Assembly (NCBI RefSeq): GCF_024345225.1
Contig: NZ_BROD01000001.1
Location: forward strand, 1,808,362-1,872,361
Direction: 5' to 3'
From: Clostridium sp. TW13
GTDB lineage: Bacteria; Bacillota; Clostridia; Clostridiales; Clostridiaceae
Length of the DNA stretch: 64,000 nucleotides
The notes below the pieces were generated by a model. The model was not told the origin of the DNA. It did no database searches and worked only from the letters and a program-made list of their open reading frames with translations. The translations under genes were made by a program, and so were the position numbers. Of the stretch, positions 34,906 through 44,551 are shown in pieces; the stretch's first letter is position 1; the number at the start of each line of letters is the position of its first letter.

Positions 34906-35385
34906 ATGTTAAGGAATTTAACTACAATTTATATAATGCATAATGATAAAATGTTACTGTTGTACAGAGTTGGTTAAAGAGTAGTTGAGCCTTCGTGGTG
35001 TGGTGTAGGTGGTCATTTTGAAAAGGATGAACTTAATAATCCAAAAGCATGTGTTTTAAGAGAACTATTTGAGGAAACAAGTATTACAGAAAATGATATT
35101 GGAAATGTTACATTGAAATATATTACACTCCGTTTAAAGAATAATGAGGTTCGCCAAAATTATTATTATTTTACCGAATTACATAATACAAAAATAGATA
35201 TTAGTAAATGCGATGAAGGAAAATTAGAATGGGTTAACATTGATGAAATGTTAGACAGAAAAATGCCATTCACTGCTAAAGAATGTTTGAAACATTATTT
35301 AGCTATAGGAAAAGATAATGATAATTTGTATGCTGGAGTTTCAACTAATAATGGAGTTATTTTTACTGAATTAAATGAATTTTAA
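34906..35385 (+). pseudogene. NUDIX hydrolase with one in-frame stop
   Basis: The frame runs from ATG 34906 (GGGAGGT upstream) to TAA 35383 with a single TAA at 34975-34977 (codon 24). Translation reads MLLLYRVG-stop-RVVEPSWCGVGGHF. The NUDIX box GGHFEKDELNNPKACVLRELFEETSI (G-x5-E-x7-REUxEE-x-U) is intact in the downstream 90-codon part, which starts at an internal ATG only after the box. So the gene is dead unless the stop is read through. About 159 codons in total. Confidence 0.75.
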
Positions 35386-35402
35386 TACTTACAATAATTA
35401 GT

Positions 35403-35441
35403 AAGAGCAAATGCAAAGAATAATCTTTCACATTTGCTCTT
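35403..35441. terminator. Terminator between the NUDIX pseudogene and hypA
   Basis: AAGAGCAAATG/CATTTGCTCTT, 17-nt loop, followed by TAAAAAAC on the plus strand and T-rich sequence on the minus strand. It can serve both converging units. Confidence 0.7.
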
Positions 35442-35462
35442 TAAAAAACTATATATTCTATT

Positions 35463-35804
35463 TTAGCAGGCAATAATCTCTTTAATCTTAAACTCTCTCC
35501 CGCATAATAACTCCCAATGATTACTTCCGCAATGTGGGCATTTATTTTTATTCTCAATTAGATTAAAAACTTTATTACACTCTCTACAAAGACCATTGCC
35601 TGGCAATATCTCAATTTTCAGTTTTGTTTCTTGCAATAAGGTTCCATCTACTGCTGCAGGATAACAAGCTTCAATATATCTGGGAATCATAGATGAGAGT
35701 TCGCCAATTTGAAGAACCACTGTGTCAATCTTTGTTACCCCATTTTGTTTTGCAACCTTTTCAACAGTTTTTACAACTTCAAACATAACTCCAATTTCGT
35801 GCAA
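35463..35804 (-). CDS. hypA: Hydrogenase/urease nickel metallochaperone HypA
   Basis: Protein of 113 aa, the family's normal size. TTG at 35804 is the start: it follows GAGGTGA by 5 bases and gives the invariant (M)HEIGVMFEVV with nickel-binding His2. Readings further upstream pass through a hairpin. The zinc module is CRECNKVF...NKCPHCGSN (C-x2-C, C-x2-C), and the mid-region QIGELSSMIPRYIEACYPAA is typical. HypA delivers Ni2+ with HypB to nickel enzymes. Last gene of a hypB-oxidoreductase-hypA group; no hypCDEF or hydrogenase genes are visible. Confidence 0.92.
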   Translation of the reverse strand: MHEIGVMFEVVKTVEKVAKQNGVTKIDTVVLQIGELSSMIPRYIEACYPAAVDGTLLQETKLKIEILPGNGLCRECNKVFNLIENKNKCPHCGSNHWELLCGREFKIKEIIAC

Positions 35805-35835
35805 ATAAATCACCTCTTTCGTAAGTATACAAGAA

Positions 35836-35856
35836 CGGGGGAACTCAATTCCCCCG
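35836..35856 (-). terminator. GC-rich hairpin in the hyp group
   Basis: CGGGGGAA/TTCCCCCG with a 5-nt loop, unusual in this A+T-rich setting, followed on the minus strand by TTCTTGTATAC. It lies between the oxidoreductase and hypA and could attenuate or stabilise mRNA. Confidence 0.5.
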
Positions 35857-35897
35857 CATTTCATTAAAAATAATACATTAATATTATCAATTACTCT

Positions 35898-38567
35898 CTA
35901 TTTTGAAAATAGTCTCTTCACTTTTTTAACTGCAATTCTTCCTTGACGCTTGATTACATATTTTATTACTATAGGTTTCATCTCACTAATGTCTACACCA
36001 GCACTATCATATTTTCTTGTAAGTGTAATTGCATCAAATTTACATTTTGTAGTACAAAGACCACAACCTACACATTGATATTGATCAACTACCACAGCAC
36101 CACAACCAAGGCAACGTTGGGTTTCCTTCTTAATTTGTTCTTCAGTGAATGTAACTCTTAAATCTTTAAAGGTTTCCTTTGATTTTTCGCCATCTACATG
36201 AAGTGCTTTTTGTCTAGGTATATGATCATACCCTTTCATATCTAAGTTTTCTTTATCTAAAGCATGATAGTCTCTTTCACGACCTAATGTTAAATTATCT
36301 CCATGAATATAATGATGAATAGAAATTGCTCCTTGCTTTCCTAAAGCAATTGCATCAATAGCAAACTTAGGTCCTGTTACTGCATCTCCGCCAGCAAATA
36401 CATCTGCTTCACCTGTTTGATAGCTTAATGCCTGAACTTTTACTGTTTTATTTGGATTTAATTCTATCTTAGAGTCTTTTAATAATTCTCCCCAATCAAT
36501 TCCTTGACCTATTGATGTTAAAACGTAGCTTGCTTTAACAATCTTAGTTTCATTTTCATCGAATTTAGGATTAAATCTCTTATTCTCATCAAATATAGAA
36601 ATACATTTTTTAAATTCTACACCAACAACATGTCCATTTTCTTTGATGATTCTCTTTGGTCCCCAAGAATTGTTGATATTAATGCCTTCTGACATTGCTT
36701 CTTCAATTTCTTCATCAAGAGCAGGCATTTGTTGTCTACTTTCTAAGCAATACATATCTATTTGTGAAGCTCCAACTCTCTCAGCAGTTCTTGCAACATC
36801 AATTGCAACATTTCCACCACCAATTACAACAACTGGTCCTTCTAATTTTAAATCTTCACCTAAATTTACTCTTCTTAAGAATTCTACTCCTGTTATTACT
36901 CCTTCAGAATCTTCACCTTCTATGTTTAGGCTTCTACCTGCTTGAGCACCTATTGCTAAATAGAATGCTTTATATCCAAGTTTTCTAAGTCCATTAATAG
37001 TAACGTCCTTACCAACCTCAACACCAGTCTTGAATTCCACTCCTAATTCTTTTAAAACTTCTATTTCAGCATCAACTACATCTTTTCCAAGTCTAAATGA
37101 TGGAATTCCTAGAGCTAACATACCTCCAAGCTTTTTCTGCTTTTCAAATACTGTTACCTTATATCCCTCAGCAGCTAGGAAATAAGCACAAGATAATCCT
37201 GAAGGACCTGCTCCTACTATAGCAATTTTTTCTGATCTTTCAACTAGCTTTTCTGGTACAAAACGATGTTCAGAATTTAAATCTTGCTCGGCAATAAACT
37301 TTTTAATTTCATCAACAGCAAGTGGTTCATCTAAACTACCTCTTGTACAAGCAGATTCACACTTTCTTGGGCAAATACGTCCACAGACTGCTGGGAATGG
37401 ATTTTCTTTTTTTATAAGCTCTAATGCATCTTTATATCTTCCTTGAGCTGCCATTTTGATATAACCTTGGATAGCTATATGCGCTGGACACTCTGTTTTA
37501 CAAGGACTTGTTCCAGTCTCAGCAACCATTTTTCTATGACGATAATCAGGATTCCATTTATTTTCTCCCCACTTAGTATCGTATGGTCTATCTGGTTCCT
37601 TAGCTGCAGGAATAGGTTTCTTTGTACATAAATTTTGTCCTAATGTTAATGCGTTTGATGGACAATTTTCAACACATTGGCCACAAGCAACGCATTTATC
37701 TGTATCTACTTGTGAAACATAGTTTGATCTAGACCAATCTGGATTTCTATAAAGATTTGCATTTCTAAGTCCAAAACAAGAGCATCCACAACAATTACAG
37801 ATAGCAAGAGCATTTCCTGGTCCTGATAAATTAGGAATCTGATGCATTAACCCTTCTTTTTCTGCCCTCTCACAAATAGCAAAGGCTTCTTCTCTTGTAA
37901 CACTTCTACCTTTACCTGTACGAATGTAGTATTCAGCTGCTGGTCCTAGTCTAAGACATATATCTTCAACAGTATGTCCACAACCTTCACCTATTATTCT
38001 CATGGATGCACGGCATGCACAATCTGTAACAGCAAAAACATCATATTTATTAAGAAGATAAGTAATTTCCTCATAAGAAGCTCTTCTTGTATCTCCATCA
38101 ATAGCAGTTTCAACTGGAATAACTCTCATTACTCCCAATCCAACTGGAATATTACCTGCCATTAATGCTCCTAACTTTCTTGTATATTCTTCAAAAGACG
38201 CACCAATCTCTGGATGTTCCTCTATGTTTGACTTTTTATCAACCATGTATTCCATTATTCCTGGTACATAAAGTTCAAGGCAGTATTTATCAACACCGTC
38301 TTCTGTTTCTACTTTAATTGAGCCATCAACTGCCATCTTATATAAAACTTTTTCTACTTCTGCTTCAGGTTTGCCACAAAGCTTGGCAACTTCCTTTACT
38401 GTCTTAAATTTACGAATTTCTAGATGAAGTGCTATTTCTGCTTCTTCATCAGAAGTAATTGAGTCTAAAAGCTTATATTCTGGATCTGTTGGTTTTACCT
38501 TTACTATACCACCAGTAATCCCAGCAGCAATCTTATTAGCAAGCTTAAGTACGTTCTTCTTTACCAT
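35898..38567 (-). CDS. Multi-cluster Fe-S/FAD pyridine-nucleotide oxidoreductase (GltD-like core)
   Basis: Protein of 889 aa. Residues ~1-280 form an unusual N-terminal part with winged-helix-like VAKLCGKPEAEVEKVL and Cys-rich DCACRASMRIIGEGCGH and ICNCCGCSCFG. A ferredoxin CVACGQCVENCPSNA lies at ~290-303, and a GltD-type cluster (CKTECPAHIAIQ, CGRICPRKCESACTRG) at ~355-410. The FAD site is AIVGAGPSGLSCAYF (~447), the NAD(P)H site VVIGGGNVAIDVARTAERVG (~580), and the final cluster CVGCGLCTTKCKF ~850. It should pass electrons between NAD(P)H and another carrier. It lies between hypB and hypA. Confidence 0.85.
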   Translation of the reverse strand: MVKKNVLKLANKIAAGITGGIVKVKPTDPEYKLLDSITSDEEAEIALHLEIRKFKTVKEVAKLCGKPEAEVEKVLYKMAVDGSIKVETEDGVDKYCLELYVPGIMEYMVDKKSNIEEHPEIGASFEEYTRKLGALMAGNIPVGLGVMRVIPVETAIDGDTRRASYEEITYLLNKYDVFAVTDCACRASMRIIGEGCGHTVEDICLRLGPAAEYYIRTGKGRSVTREEAFAICERAEKEGLMHQIPNLSGPGNALAICNCCGCSCFGLRNANLYRNPDWSRSNYVSQVDTDKCVACGQCVENCPSNALTLGQNLCTKKPIPAAKEPDRPYDTKWGENKWNPDYRHRKMVAETGTSPCKTECPAHIAIQGYIKMAAQGRYKDALELIKKENPFPAVCGRICPRKCESACTRGSLDEPLAVDEIKKFIAEQDLNSEHRFVPEKLVERSEKIAIVGAGPSGLSCAYFLAAEGYKVTVFEKQKKLGGMLALGIPSFRLGKDVVDAEIEVLKELGVEFKTGVEVGKDVTINGLRKLGYKAFYLAIGAQAGRSLNIEGEDSEGVITGVEFLRRVNLGEDLKLEGPVVVIGGGNVAIDVARTAERVGASQIDMYCLESRQQMPALDEEIEEAMSEGININNSWGPKRIIKENGHVVGVEFKKCISIFDENKRFNPKFDENETKIVKASYVLTSIGQGIDWGELLKDSKIELNPNKTVKVQALSYQTGEADVFAGGDAVTGPKFAIDAIALGKQGAISIHHYIHGDNLTLGRERDYHALDKENLDMKGYDHIPRQKALHVDGEKSKETFKDLRVTFTEEQIKKETQRCLGCGAVVVDQYQCVGCGLCTTKCKFDAITLTRKYDSAGVDISEMKPIVIKYVIKRQGRIAVKKVKRLFSK

Positions 38568-38602
38568 ATTAATTACCTCCCCATTTCAATCCCATTATCA
38601 AA

Positions 38603-39274
38603 CTATTTTTCATTCCAATGTTTTACTTCTGTTCGTATCCATTCTGCCCATTCTTCAATTCCCTCACCAGTTTTAGCAGATATAGGTATAACCTTTATAT
38701 TAGGATTCAATTTTTTTACACGCTCTTTAACTGCATCTAAACTAAAATTGAAATATTCCGCTGCATCTATCTTATTAATTAATAAAACATCAACAATAGA
38801 AAACATTAAAGGGTATTTTAAAGGTTTGTCATCCCCTTCTGGTACACTTAGAATCATAGCATTTTTAGATGAGCCTGTATCAAATTCTGCTGGACATACC
38901 AAATTCCCTACATTCTCCAATATTGCAAAATCTACATCCTCTGTTCCTAACTCCAAAAGACCTTGCTTTGTCATATCTGCATCAAGATGACACATTCCAC
39001 CAGTATGTAATTGAATTACTTTGGCACCAGTCTTAGAAACGGTATAAGCATCTACATCTGAATCAATATCTGCCTCCATAACTCCAATTTTCATTTCATC
39101 TTTTAATGCTTCAATGGTTCTTAAAACAGTTGTTGTTTTGCCTGAACCTGGTGATGACATCAAATTTAATAAAAAAGTCTTATTTTTCTTTAATTCTTCT
39201 CTAAGTAAATCTGCTTGTCTATCATTATCCTCAAAAACACTTTTCTTAATCTCAATTACTTTATATGTTTCCAT
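38603..39274 (-). CDS. hypB: Hydrogenase nickel incorporation GTPase HypB
   Basis: SIMIBI GTPase of 223 aa. The P-loop is SSPGSGKTT (41-48), switch motif EADIDSDVDAY, the metal-binding GGMCHLDADM (Cys/His pair) near residue 92, ENVGNLVCPAEFD near 120, and NKID near 166. There is no N-terminal His-rich stretch, so it does not store nickel. HypB hydrolyses GTP to release Ni2+ from HypA. It heads the group; the palindrome TTATATTA-4-TAATATAA at 39337-39356 lies 63 bp upstream of the ATG. AAGGAGG precedes the start. Confidence 0.94.
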   Translation of the reverse strand: METYKVIEIKKSVFEDNDRQADLLREELKKNKTFLLNLMSSPGSGKTTTVLRTIEALKDEMKIGVMEADIDSDVDAYTVSKTGAKVIQLHTGGMCHLDADMTKQGLLELGTEDVDFAILENVGNLVCPAEFDTGSSKNAMILSVPEGDDKPLKYPLMFSIVDVLLINKIDAAEYFNFSLDAVKERVKKLNPNIKVIPISAKTGEGIEEWAEWIRTEVKHWNEK

Positions 39275-39618
39275 ATCATTTCCTCCTTCAGTTATACTAT
39301 CTCTGTACCAAAATATAATTTATACATGATAAAAAATTATATTACGTATAATATAAGCACTCTTTTATTAATATGCTTTTAATACGTTTTCAGAAGCCAC
39401 CTAAAAAAACTTATACTTCATTTTTATCAAAACTCATCCAAATAAAAGTCTGGTTTGATAATTTGATTATAAAAGGTTTTTTTTAACATAACAATAGACA
39501 CTGTAACCAGTTTGTCTAATTATTAATATAAATTCTCATTTCATACAAATCTAAAAATATTTATAATATATATTAAAGCTGCCTAACACGAAGACAGCTT
39601 TAATATGTAAAATGTTTA
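39275..39618. promoter_or_regulatory. Control region of hypB and end of the glycosyltransferase unit
   Basis: 344 bp without a gene. A TTATATTA-CGTA-TAATATAA palindrome at 39337-39356 is a candidate promoter or operator for hypB. The hairpin ATATTAAAGCTG/CAGCTTTAATAT at 39569-39606 follows the glycosyltransferase stop, with only a weak T tract on the minus strand. Nothing else is recognisable. Confidence 0.4.
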
Positions 39619-40632
39619 CTATGCAAAACATTTTTTCATTACTTGTTCTGCTAGTTCCTCTGTTATATCATTTTCTAAAAGTTTTCTTATTTCTGTTTCA
39701 CATTTTAGTTTAACAATTGGGCGCTCACATTTATAGTATACATTTTGTTCTAAATTAGAATATTTTAAAAGAATACTTTTTAACTTATTTAAGAAATCTA
39801 CTGTAACAACATTATCCCTAAACAAGAAAAATATAGTCTCTACAAAAAATTTTTCATAAAAATTATATTCTAGTTCTTCCGCATAATCATCTAAGAATAA
39901 TCTTTTTTTACATTCTTCTATTAACATCAACTGAACACTAGTACGATCTATATTAGAGGTTCCACTTGTAACTATGCTTCTAGGATTTAAAAACCAATGA
40001 TATAAGCATTCCTCTAAAAGATACATTGACTTTGCATATAAGAATAATAATATAGACCAATAATTATCTTCGTATTTTAATTTTTCTGGAAATGAAATAT
40101 TTTTATCGATAAGTAACTGCTTCCTAACCAGCTTATTCCAACAAGTTACATCAAGTCTAAAATACGATAAAAATATCTTTTTATTTTCAATCCTATCTAA
40201 CACAAAGTAAAGATCTTTTCCTGTAACCCCACTTTTAGCTTCACTCTCACTTTTAGGTCTATCATTCCTGCACATGACTACATCACAATTATATTCTGTA
40301 ATCTTGCAAAACATTTTTTCAAACATATCTAATTCTATCCAATCATCTGCATCAACATAACCAATAAATGGTGCGTAAGCATAATCTAATGCTGCATTTC
40401 TAGCACATGATAAGCCAGAGTTTGTTTCTAAATTGATAATACAAATATTATTAGGATACTTTGCTTCATATTCACTGAGTATACTCAACGTAGAATCTGT
40501 TGAAGCATCATTTACAAAAATAATCTGCAAAGATTCAATTCCAATAGTTTGATTTATAAGACTCTCTATACATCTTACTATATATTTTTCAACATTATAG
40601 CAAGGAACTATGATACTAATTTTATATTCCAT
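39619..40632 (-). CDS. Glycosyltransferase family 2
   Basis: Protein of 337 aa. The GT-A fold is seen in ISIIVPCYNVEKYIVRCIESLINQT (5-30), IFVNDASTDST (~38), NSGLSCARNAALDYA (~73) and the metal-binding FIGYVDADDWIELDMFEKM (DxD, ~90-108), then VTCWNKLVRKQLL (~160) and EDNYWSILL. The C-terminal ~100 residues are helical. It transfers a sugar from a nucleotide donor, probably to a surface polymer; no other cell-envelope genes adjoin it. GAGGTG precedes the ATG. Confidence 0.88.
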   Translation of the reverse strand: MEYKISIIVPCYNVEKYIVRCIESLINQTIGIESLQIIFVNDASTDSTLSILSEYEAKYPNNICIINLETNSGLSCARNAALDYAYAPFIGYVDADDWIELDMFEKMFCKITEYNCDVVMCRNDRPKSESEAKSGVTGKDLYFVLDRIENKKIFLSYFRLDVTCWNKLVRKQLLIDKNISFPEKLKYEDNYWSILLFLYAKSMYLLEECLYHWFLNPRSIVTSGTSNIDRTSVQLMLIEECKKRLFLDDYAEELEYNFYEKFFVETIFFLFRDNVVTVDFLNKLKSILLKYSNLEQNVYYKCERPIVKLKCETEIRKLLENDITEELAEQVMKKCFA

Positions 40633-40782
40633 ATTTCACCTCTATACTACTTTTATCAAGTACATTTTACATCTTTTTCATATATATGTATACCCAAGTC
40701 TAATTTTCCTAATTTTCTATCAAATCAAAGAATATACCGACTATTTCAAAACTAAAAGATTCATTACTATAATTAGTATAAA

Positions 40783-40818
40783 AAATGCGCCATTCAGCAT
40801 TTTGCTTATGGCGCATCC
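40783..40818 (-). terminator. Terminator of the amylase gene
   Basis: ATGCGCCAT/ATGGCGCAT with a 14-nt loop, followed on the minus strand by TTTTTATAC, 110 bp after the amylase stop at 40927. Confidence 0.75.
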
Positions 40819-40926
40819 CTTATAACTATTATCTACTTTCTATTTTAATTAACTTCTGCTTAATATAATAAAATGTTAATAAAATAAAAGTTATTCCTAA
40901 TTTAAGTTTTTTATTATTTGTCTATT

Positions 40927-43900
40927 CTATTTCAAATAGGTGCCTGCATCTCCTACTTTACCTGGTGCAGCATTGCCTGATAAATTAAGAACATATACTC
41001 TCATGTTTCCTTTTCCAGAACAATTTGCTGTAAGTGTACCATTGGTTACTGTTTTTGTATCTCCAGTAATTACATCTACATAAGTTCCATTTAAAACTCC
41101 TGTAAATGTTGCATTTCCAGAAACACTTACTAAGCAGTAACTATCAATTCCTTTAGAAGAATCAGTATATCTTCTCTTGAATGCCATTCCATCTCCTGAC
41201 ACTCCTTCAGTAGAGTATTCCCCTCTTCTTAGAGCTGGTACTGCTCTTCTTATTTGATTTAATCTCCTTATATGCTGAGCAAGAGGATAATTTAGAGTTT
41301 GTGCCATAGTTCCAGTAGCATTTGTATATTTACCAAAATCAGTTACTGAAACATTTCCCTCTATTTTATCTCCAAAATAAGCTCTTCCTGTCTTGCTAAG
41401 TGGTGCATTTGGTCCAACATCTATCGGCATACCCTTTTGGAATTCTACTTCACTTCCATATAATATACATGGTATCCCTCTAAAGGTAAACATTAAATCA
41501 AGATTTTCTGCCCAAGTATCCTGAGAACCAGCAAATCTTTGATTTTCAGGTGCTCCATCTGGAGCGTAATCATGTGAATCTACATAAGTTACATTCCAAG
41601 TTGGATCGCTATAGTACTTGTCTCCACCAAGAGCTGTACTAAATGCATCTCGAGCATTATTGAATGCCCAATGCATTGGAAAATCTATAACATCTAAACC
41701 AGAACGTTTAGACCAATCAGGAGTATGATAACTGTTTCCGTTTAAAAATGCATTATTTGAAGTTGGTTGATTTGCAGTTGTACTATTATCCTGCCAATTT
41801 TGTGCTACTGACTGTGTATTTGCTGCTAAATCTCCCCATGGATAAGTTTTTGACTCTTTCCATGTGTAGAATGGTGCAGAAATCGCAGGTATCCCACTAT
41901 TCCATACATCTCTATATCTTGAACATACCTCACCAAACATATAGAAATTATCTCCACCACGCTTTTTAAATTCAGGGATAAATGAATTGTTAAAATCTAG
42001 TCTTGATATGTGTTTAACCGTATCAACTCTAAATGAGTCAACTCCCATATCAATGTATTTATCATAAGCTTTTGTTAAATAATTCTGTACTGCTGGATTC
42101 TCTGTATTTAAATCAACACAATCTCCAGCAATCTGACCTGTTTGAACAGTATAGCTTTCCCATGATAAACTCTTCTCATGATGATAAATATTATTAGTAT
42201 CTGTACTGTCATTCTTCATAGCACTTATTCTTGCATCAAATTGTTGACTTGGTGTTAATGAATCATAATTCTTAGGTAACCATGGATTAATAACTTGTGT
42301 TATTGCATTATTCGCAGTTTCATTTAATCCTGTAGGTGAATTTCTCTTGAACATAGGGAATAAATTTTCTTCTCCAAAGTTGCTAGTATGATTTAAAACT
42401 ATGTCTTGAATTATCTTCATTCCTCGCTTATGAGCTTCATTTATAAGTCTTTGATAAGATTGTTCAGCTGTTTCTCCTTTTGATTTAGTTGCATATCTTG
42501 GATCTATTTCTGAAAAGTTTATAGCATGATATCCATGATAATCATAACCGCTTGCATTTTTTACAATAGGTGTAATCCATACTGCACTAAAGCCCAAAGC
42601 TTTTATATAATCAAGCTTTTGAATAAGTCCTTCAAAATCCCCTCTCCAAGCTGGATCACTATCTGGATTTCCTGCCTTTGTATCATCCCAACAGTGAACA
42701 TTATTTGTGGTATCACCATCATAAAATCTTGTAGTTATAACAAAATATATACTTTCATCTCTAAAATCAGTTCTTGTAACATCATTTCCTATTACAAATC
42801 TAAAGTATTGGACTACTTTATTTCCTGAACTATCAATGCCTAAAGTACTTATAGTTGTTGTTTTATTAATAGCTATACCTGTCCCATTATATAAAGCACT
42901 ATTAGTTGTTGGCTCACTACCATCTGTTGTGTAATAAACCTTTGGATTTGGATCCATATTATCTTTAACCGTTAAACTTACTATCTGCCCATCTTTATAC
43001 GTATCAGGTGCAACTGATGTTGTAACAACTGGTGGTGTTACATCTCTACCCAATTTAAAGCTAAAGGTATAAATAGATGACTTATTCCCACTAGCATCTA
43101 CAGCTATAACTTTTATTATTGTATCCTTAGCTATATTTATTTTTCCACTATACAAGTTCTGTCCTATTACTGGGTCAGTACCATCTATAGTATAATAAGC
43201 TTTTGGATTTGAATCTTTATCATCTTTTACATTCAATGTTACATCTAAAGAAGTAGCTTCTTGATTTCCTTCACTAGGAGTTGTTGTTACAGTCGGCGCT
43301 GTTACATCCTTATCTGGATTGCTGCTATACCATGCGTTGTCTTTATACCACCATTCTCCTGAAGTTCTGGATAGATCAGCAGTTTGTTGATTACTTCCAT
43401 TAAATATTATATTGGTACTAGTTACATTATTGAATTGATAGTTATACCATCCATTTCCTTCTGCTGTCATAGCAACCCCTGGCCAAGATGCAGAAGCCAT
43501 TGCGCTTGTTGGTTGAACGGCCCAATAATAAATCTTAGGGGATGTCCATGTTGTATAGAAATGAACCTTTATTCCACTAGAGACTTGATTATCTACTATT
43601 GTTATACTCTTACTTACTGAAATACTGCCTACTGATGCAGTTACTGTAACTGTTCCCTTAGTAACACCTTTTAAATTAACTTGACTTCCTGTTGTACTAT
43701 CTAGTGTACCTACTGTAGAATCACTTATTGTCCATGTAGCACTGTCATTTTTCTGTGAACCATCACTATAAGTTACTATAGAACTTAAAGGTATAGTACT
43801 TCCAACATTAACACTACTTGCTGATGTTATGGAAATTGAAGTTGGAATTATTGTTTGTTCTGGATTTGATGTGTAAAGCTTTCCATCCTTATACCAAGAT

Positions 43901-44241
43901 TCTTGAGTCACATTCACTCCAGGTTGCCCTGGTCCTGGCATTTGGTTTTTACCGTCATTAAATAGTACACTCGCACTACTCCAACCAGAAATTGTATACG
44001 AATACCATCCATTAGCTTCACTATTCATTTTTATTCCAGGCCATGAAGGTCCTGTTTTACCACTTGCATAGTAATATATATTTGGTATTCCCCATCCACT
44101 TATATTTTTAAAGTGAACAGTTAAATTGGTGTTAGCTACATTTGTTGTTGCTGCCATACTAAAATTAAATGTAGCCATAGAGAAGATAAACATAATTACA
44201 ATTAGACTTGCAACTAATCTACCTAACCTGCTTTTTCTCAT
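40927..44241 (-). CDS. Secreted multidomain alpha-amylase (GH13) with starch-binding modules
   Basis: Protein of 1104 aa. Order: signal peptide 1-31; CBM26-like starch-binding module ~38-127; Big_2-type beta domain ~130-217; second CBM26 ~222-310; two chitobiase/HEX C-terminal-like beta domains ~315-397 and ~402-485; then the GH13 barrel ~490-1010 and an all-beta C domain. Catalytic residues are Asp740 in VDSFRVDTVKH, Glu771 in FGEVCS and Asp891 in DSHDYAP; WITPIV and DIVLNH are also present. It hydrolyses alpha-1,4-glucans outside the cell. The start follows GGAGGG, and a perfect palindromic operator overlaps the leader. Large for an amylase. Confidence 0.94.
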   Translation of the reverse strand: MRKSRLGRLVASLIVIMFIFSMATFNFSMAATTNVANTNLTVHFKNISGWGIPNIYYYASGKTGPSWPGIKMNSEANGWYSYTISGWSSASVLFNDGKNQMPGPGQPGVNVTQESWYKDGKLYTSNPEQTIIPTSISITSASSVNVGSTIPLSSIVTYSDGSQKNDSATWTISDSTVGTLDSTTGSQVNLKGVTKGTVTVTASVGSISVSKSITIVDNQVSSGIKVHFYTTWTSPKIYYWAVQPTSAMASASWPGVAMTAEGNGWYNYQFNNVTSTNIIFNGSNQQTADLSRTSGEWWYKDNAWYSSNPDKDVTAPTVTTTPSEGNQEATSLDVTLNVKDDKDSNPKAYYTIDGTDPVIGQNLYSGKINIAKDTIIKVIAVDASGNKSSIYTFSFKLGRDVTPPVVTTSVAPDTYKDGQIVSLTVKDNMDPNPKVYYTTDGSEPTTNSALYNGTGIAINKTTTISTLGIDSSGNKVVQYFRFVIGNDVTRTDFRDESIYFVITTRFYDGDTTNNVHCWDDTKAGNPDSDPAWRGDFEGLIQKLDYIKALGFSAVWITPIVKNASGYDYHGYHAINFSEIDPRYATKSKGETAEQSYQRLINEAHKRGMKIIQDIVLNHTSNFGEENLFPMFKRNSPTGLNETANNAITQVINPWLPKNYDSLTPSQQFDARISAMKNDSTDTNNIYHHEKSLSWESYTVQTGQIAGDCVDLNTENPAVQNYLTKAYDKYIDMGVDSFRVDTVKHISRLDFNNSFIPEFKKRGGDNFYMFGEVCSRYRDVWNSGIPAISAPFYTWKESKTYPWGDLAANTQSVAQNWQDNSTTANQPTSNNAFLNGNSYHTPDWSKRSGLDVIDFPMHWAFNNARDAFSTALGGDKYYSDPTWNVTYVDSHDYAPDGAPENQRFAGSQDTWAENLDLMFTFRGIPCILYGSEVEFQKGMPIDVGPNAPLSKTGRAYFGDKIEGNVSVTDFGKYTNATGTMAQTLNYPLAQHIRRLNQIRRAVPALRRGEYSTEGVSGDGMAFKRRYTDSSKGIDSYCLVSVSGNATFTGVLNGTYVDVITGDTKTVTNGTLTANCSGKGNMRVYVLNLSGNAAPGKVGDAGTYLK

Positions 44242-44265
44242 TATTAATTTCCCTCCTTACCATTT

Positions 44266-44281
44266 ATGCAATCGATTGCAT
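44266..44281. promoter_or_regulatory. LacI/CcpA-type operator of the amylase gene
   Basis: ATGCAATCGATTGCAT is a perfect 16-bp palindrome 25 bp before the ATG. TGCAATCGATTGCA resembles LacI-family (MalR-type) sites. A repressor here would block transcription when starch sugars are absent or glucose is plentiful. Confidence 0.65.
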
Positions 44282-44514
44282 ATTAAGTATATTACAAATA
44301 TTTAAGCGATTCAATATTTATTTACAGTATATGAATTATATTCCTAATTAATTTTCTAATAATAAAAAAACAGATAACTATAAATAAAACATCCTCTAAA
44401 AATATGTATATTCTTATAAAATCTAATCAATGCATATTTTAAAACAGTATTAAAAATACGATTCATAAAGAATTCCATAATCTAATACCAGCTAATCATC
44501 TGTAAAATAACTCT

Positions 44515-44545
44515 ACAAAAAAGCATCCATAAATTATGGATGCTC
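44515..44545 (-). terminator. Terminator of the ABC transporter operon
   Basis: AGCATCCAT/ATGGATGCT around AAATT, followed on the minus strand by TTTTTTGT, 7 bp after the permease stop. Confidence 0.85.
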
Positions 44546-44551
44546 CTATTT

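Noticed and set aside
36643-36988. Overlapping ~100-codon plus-strand ORFs inside the Fe-S oxidoreductase
   Set aside because: Leucine/serine-rich shadows antisense to a protein with intact cofactor motifs.
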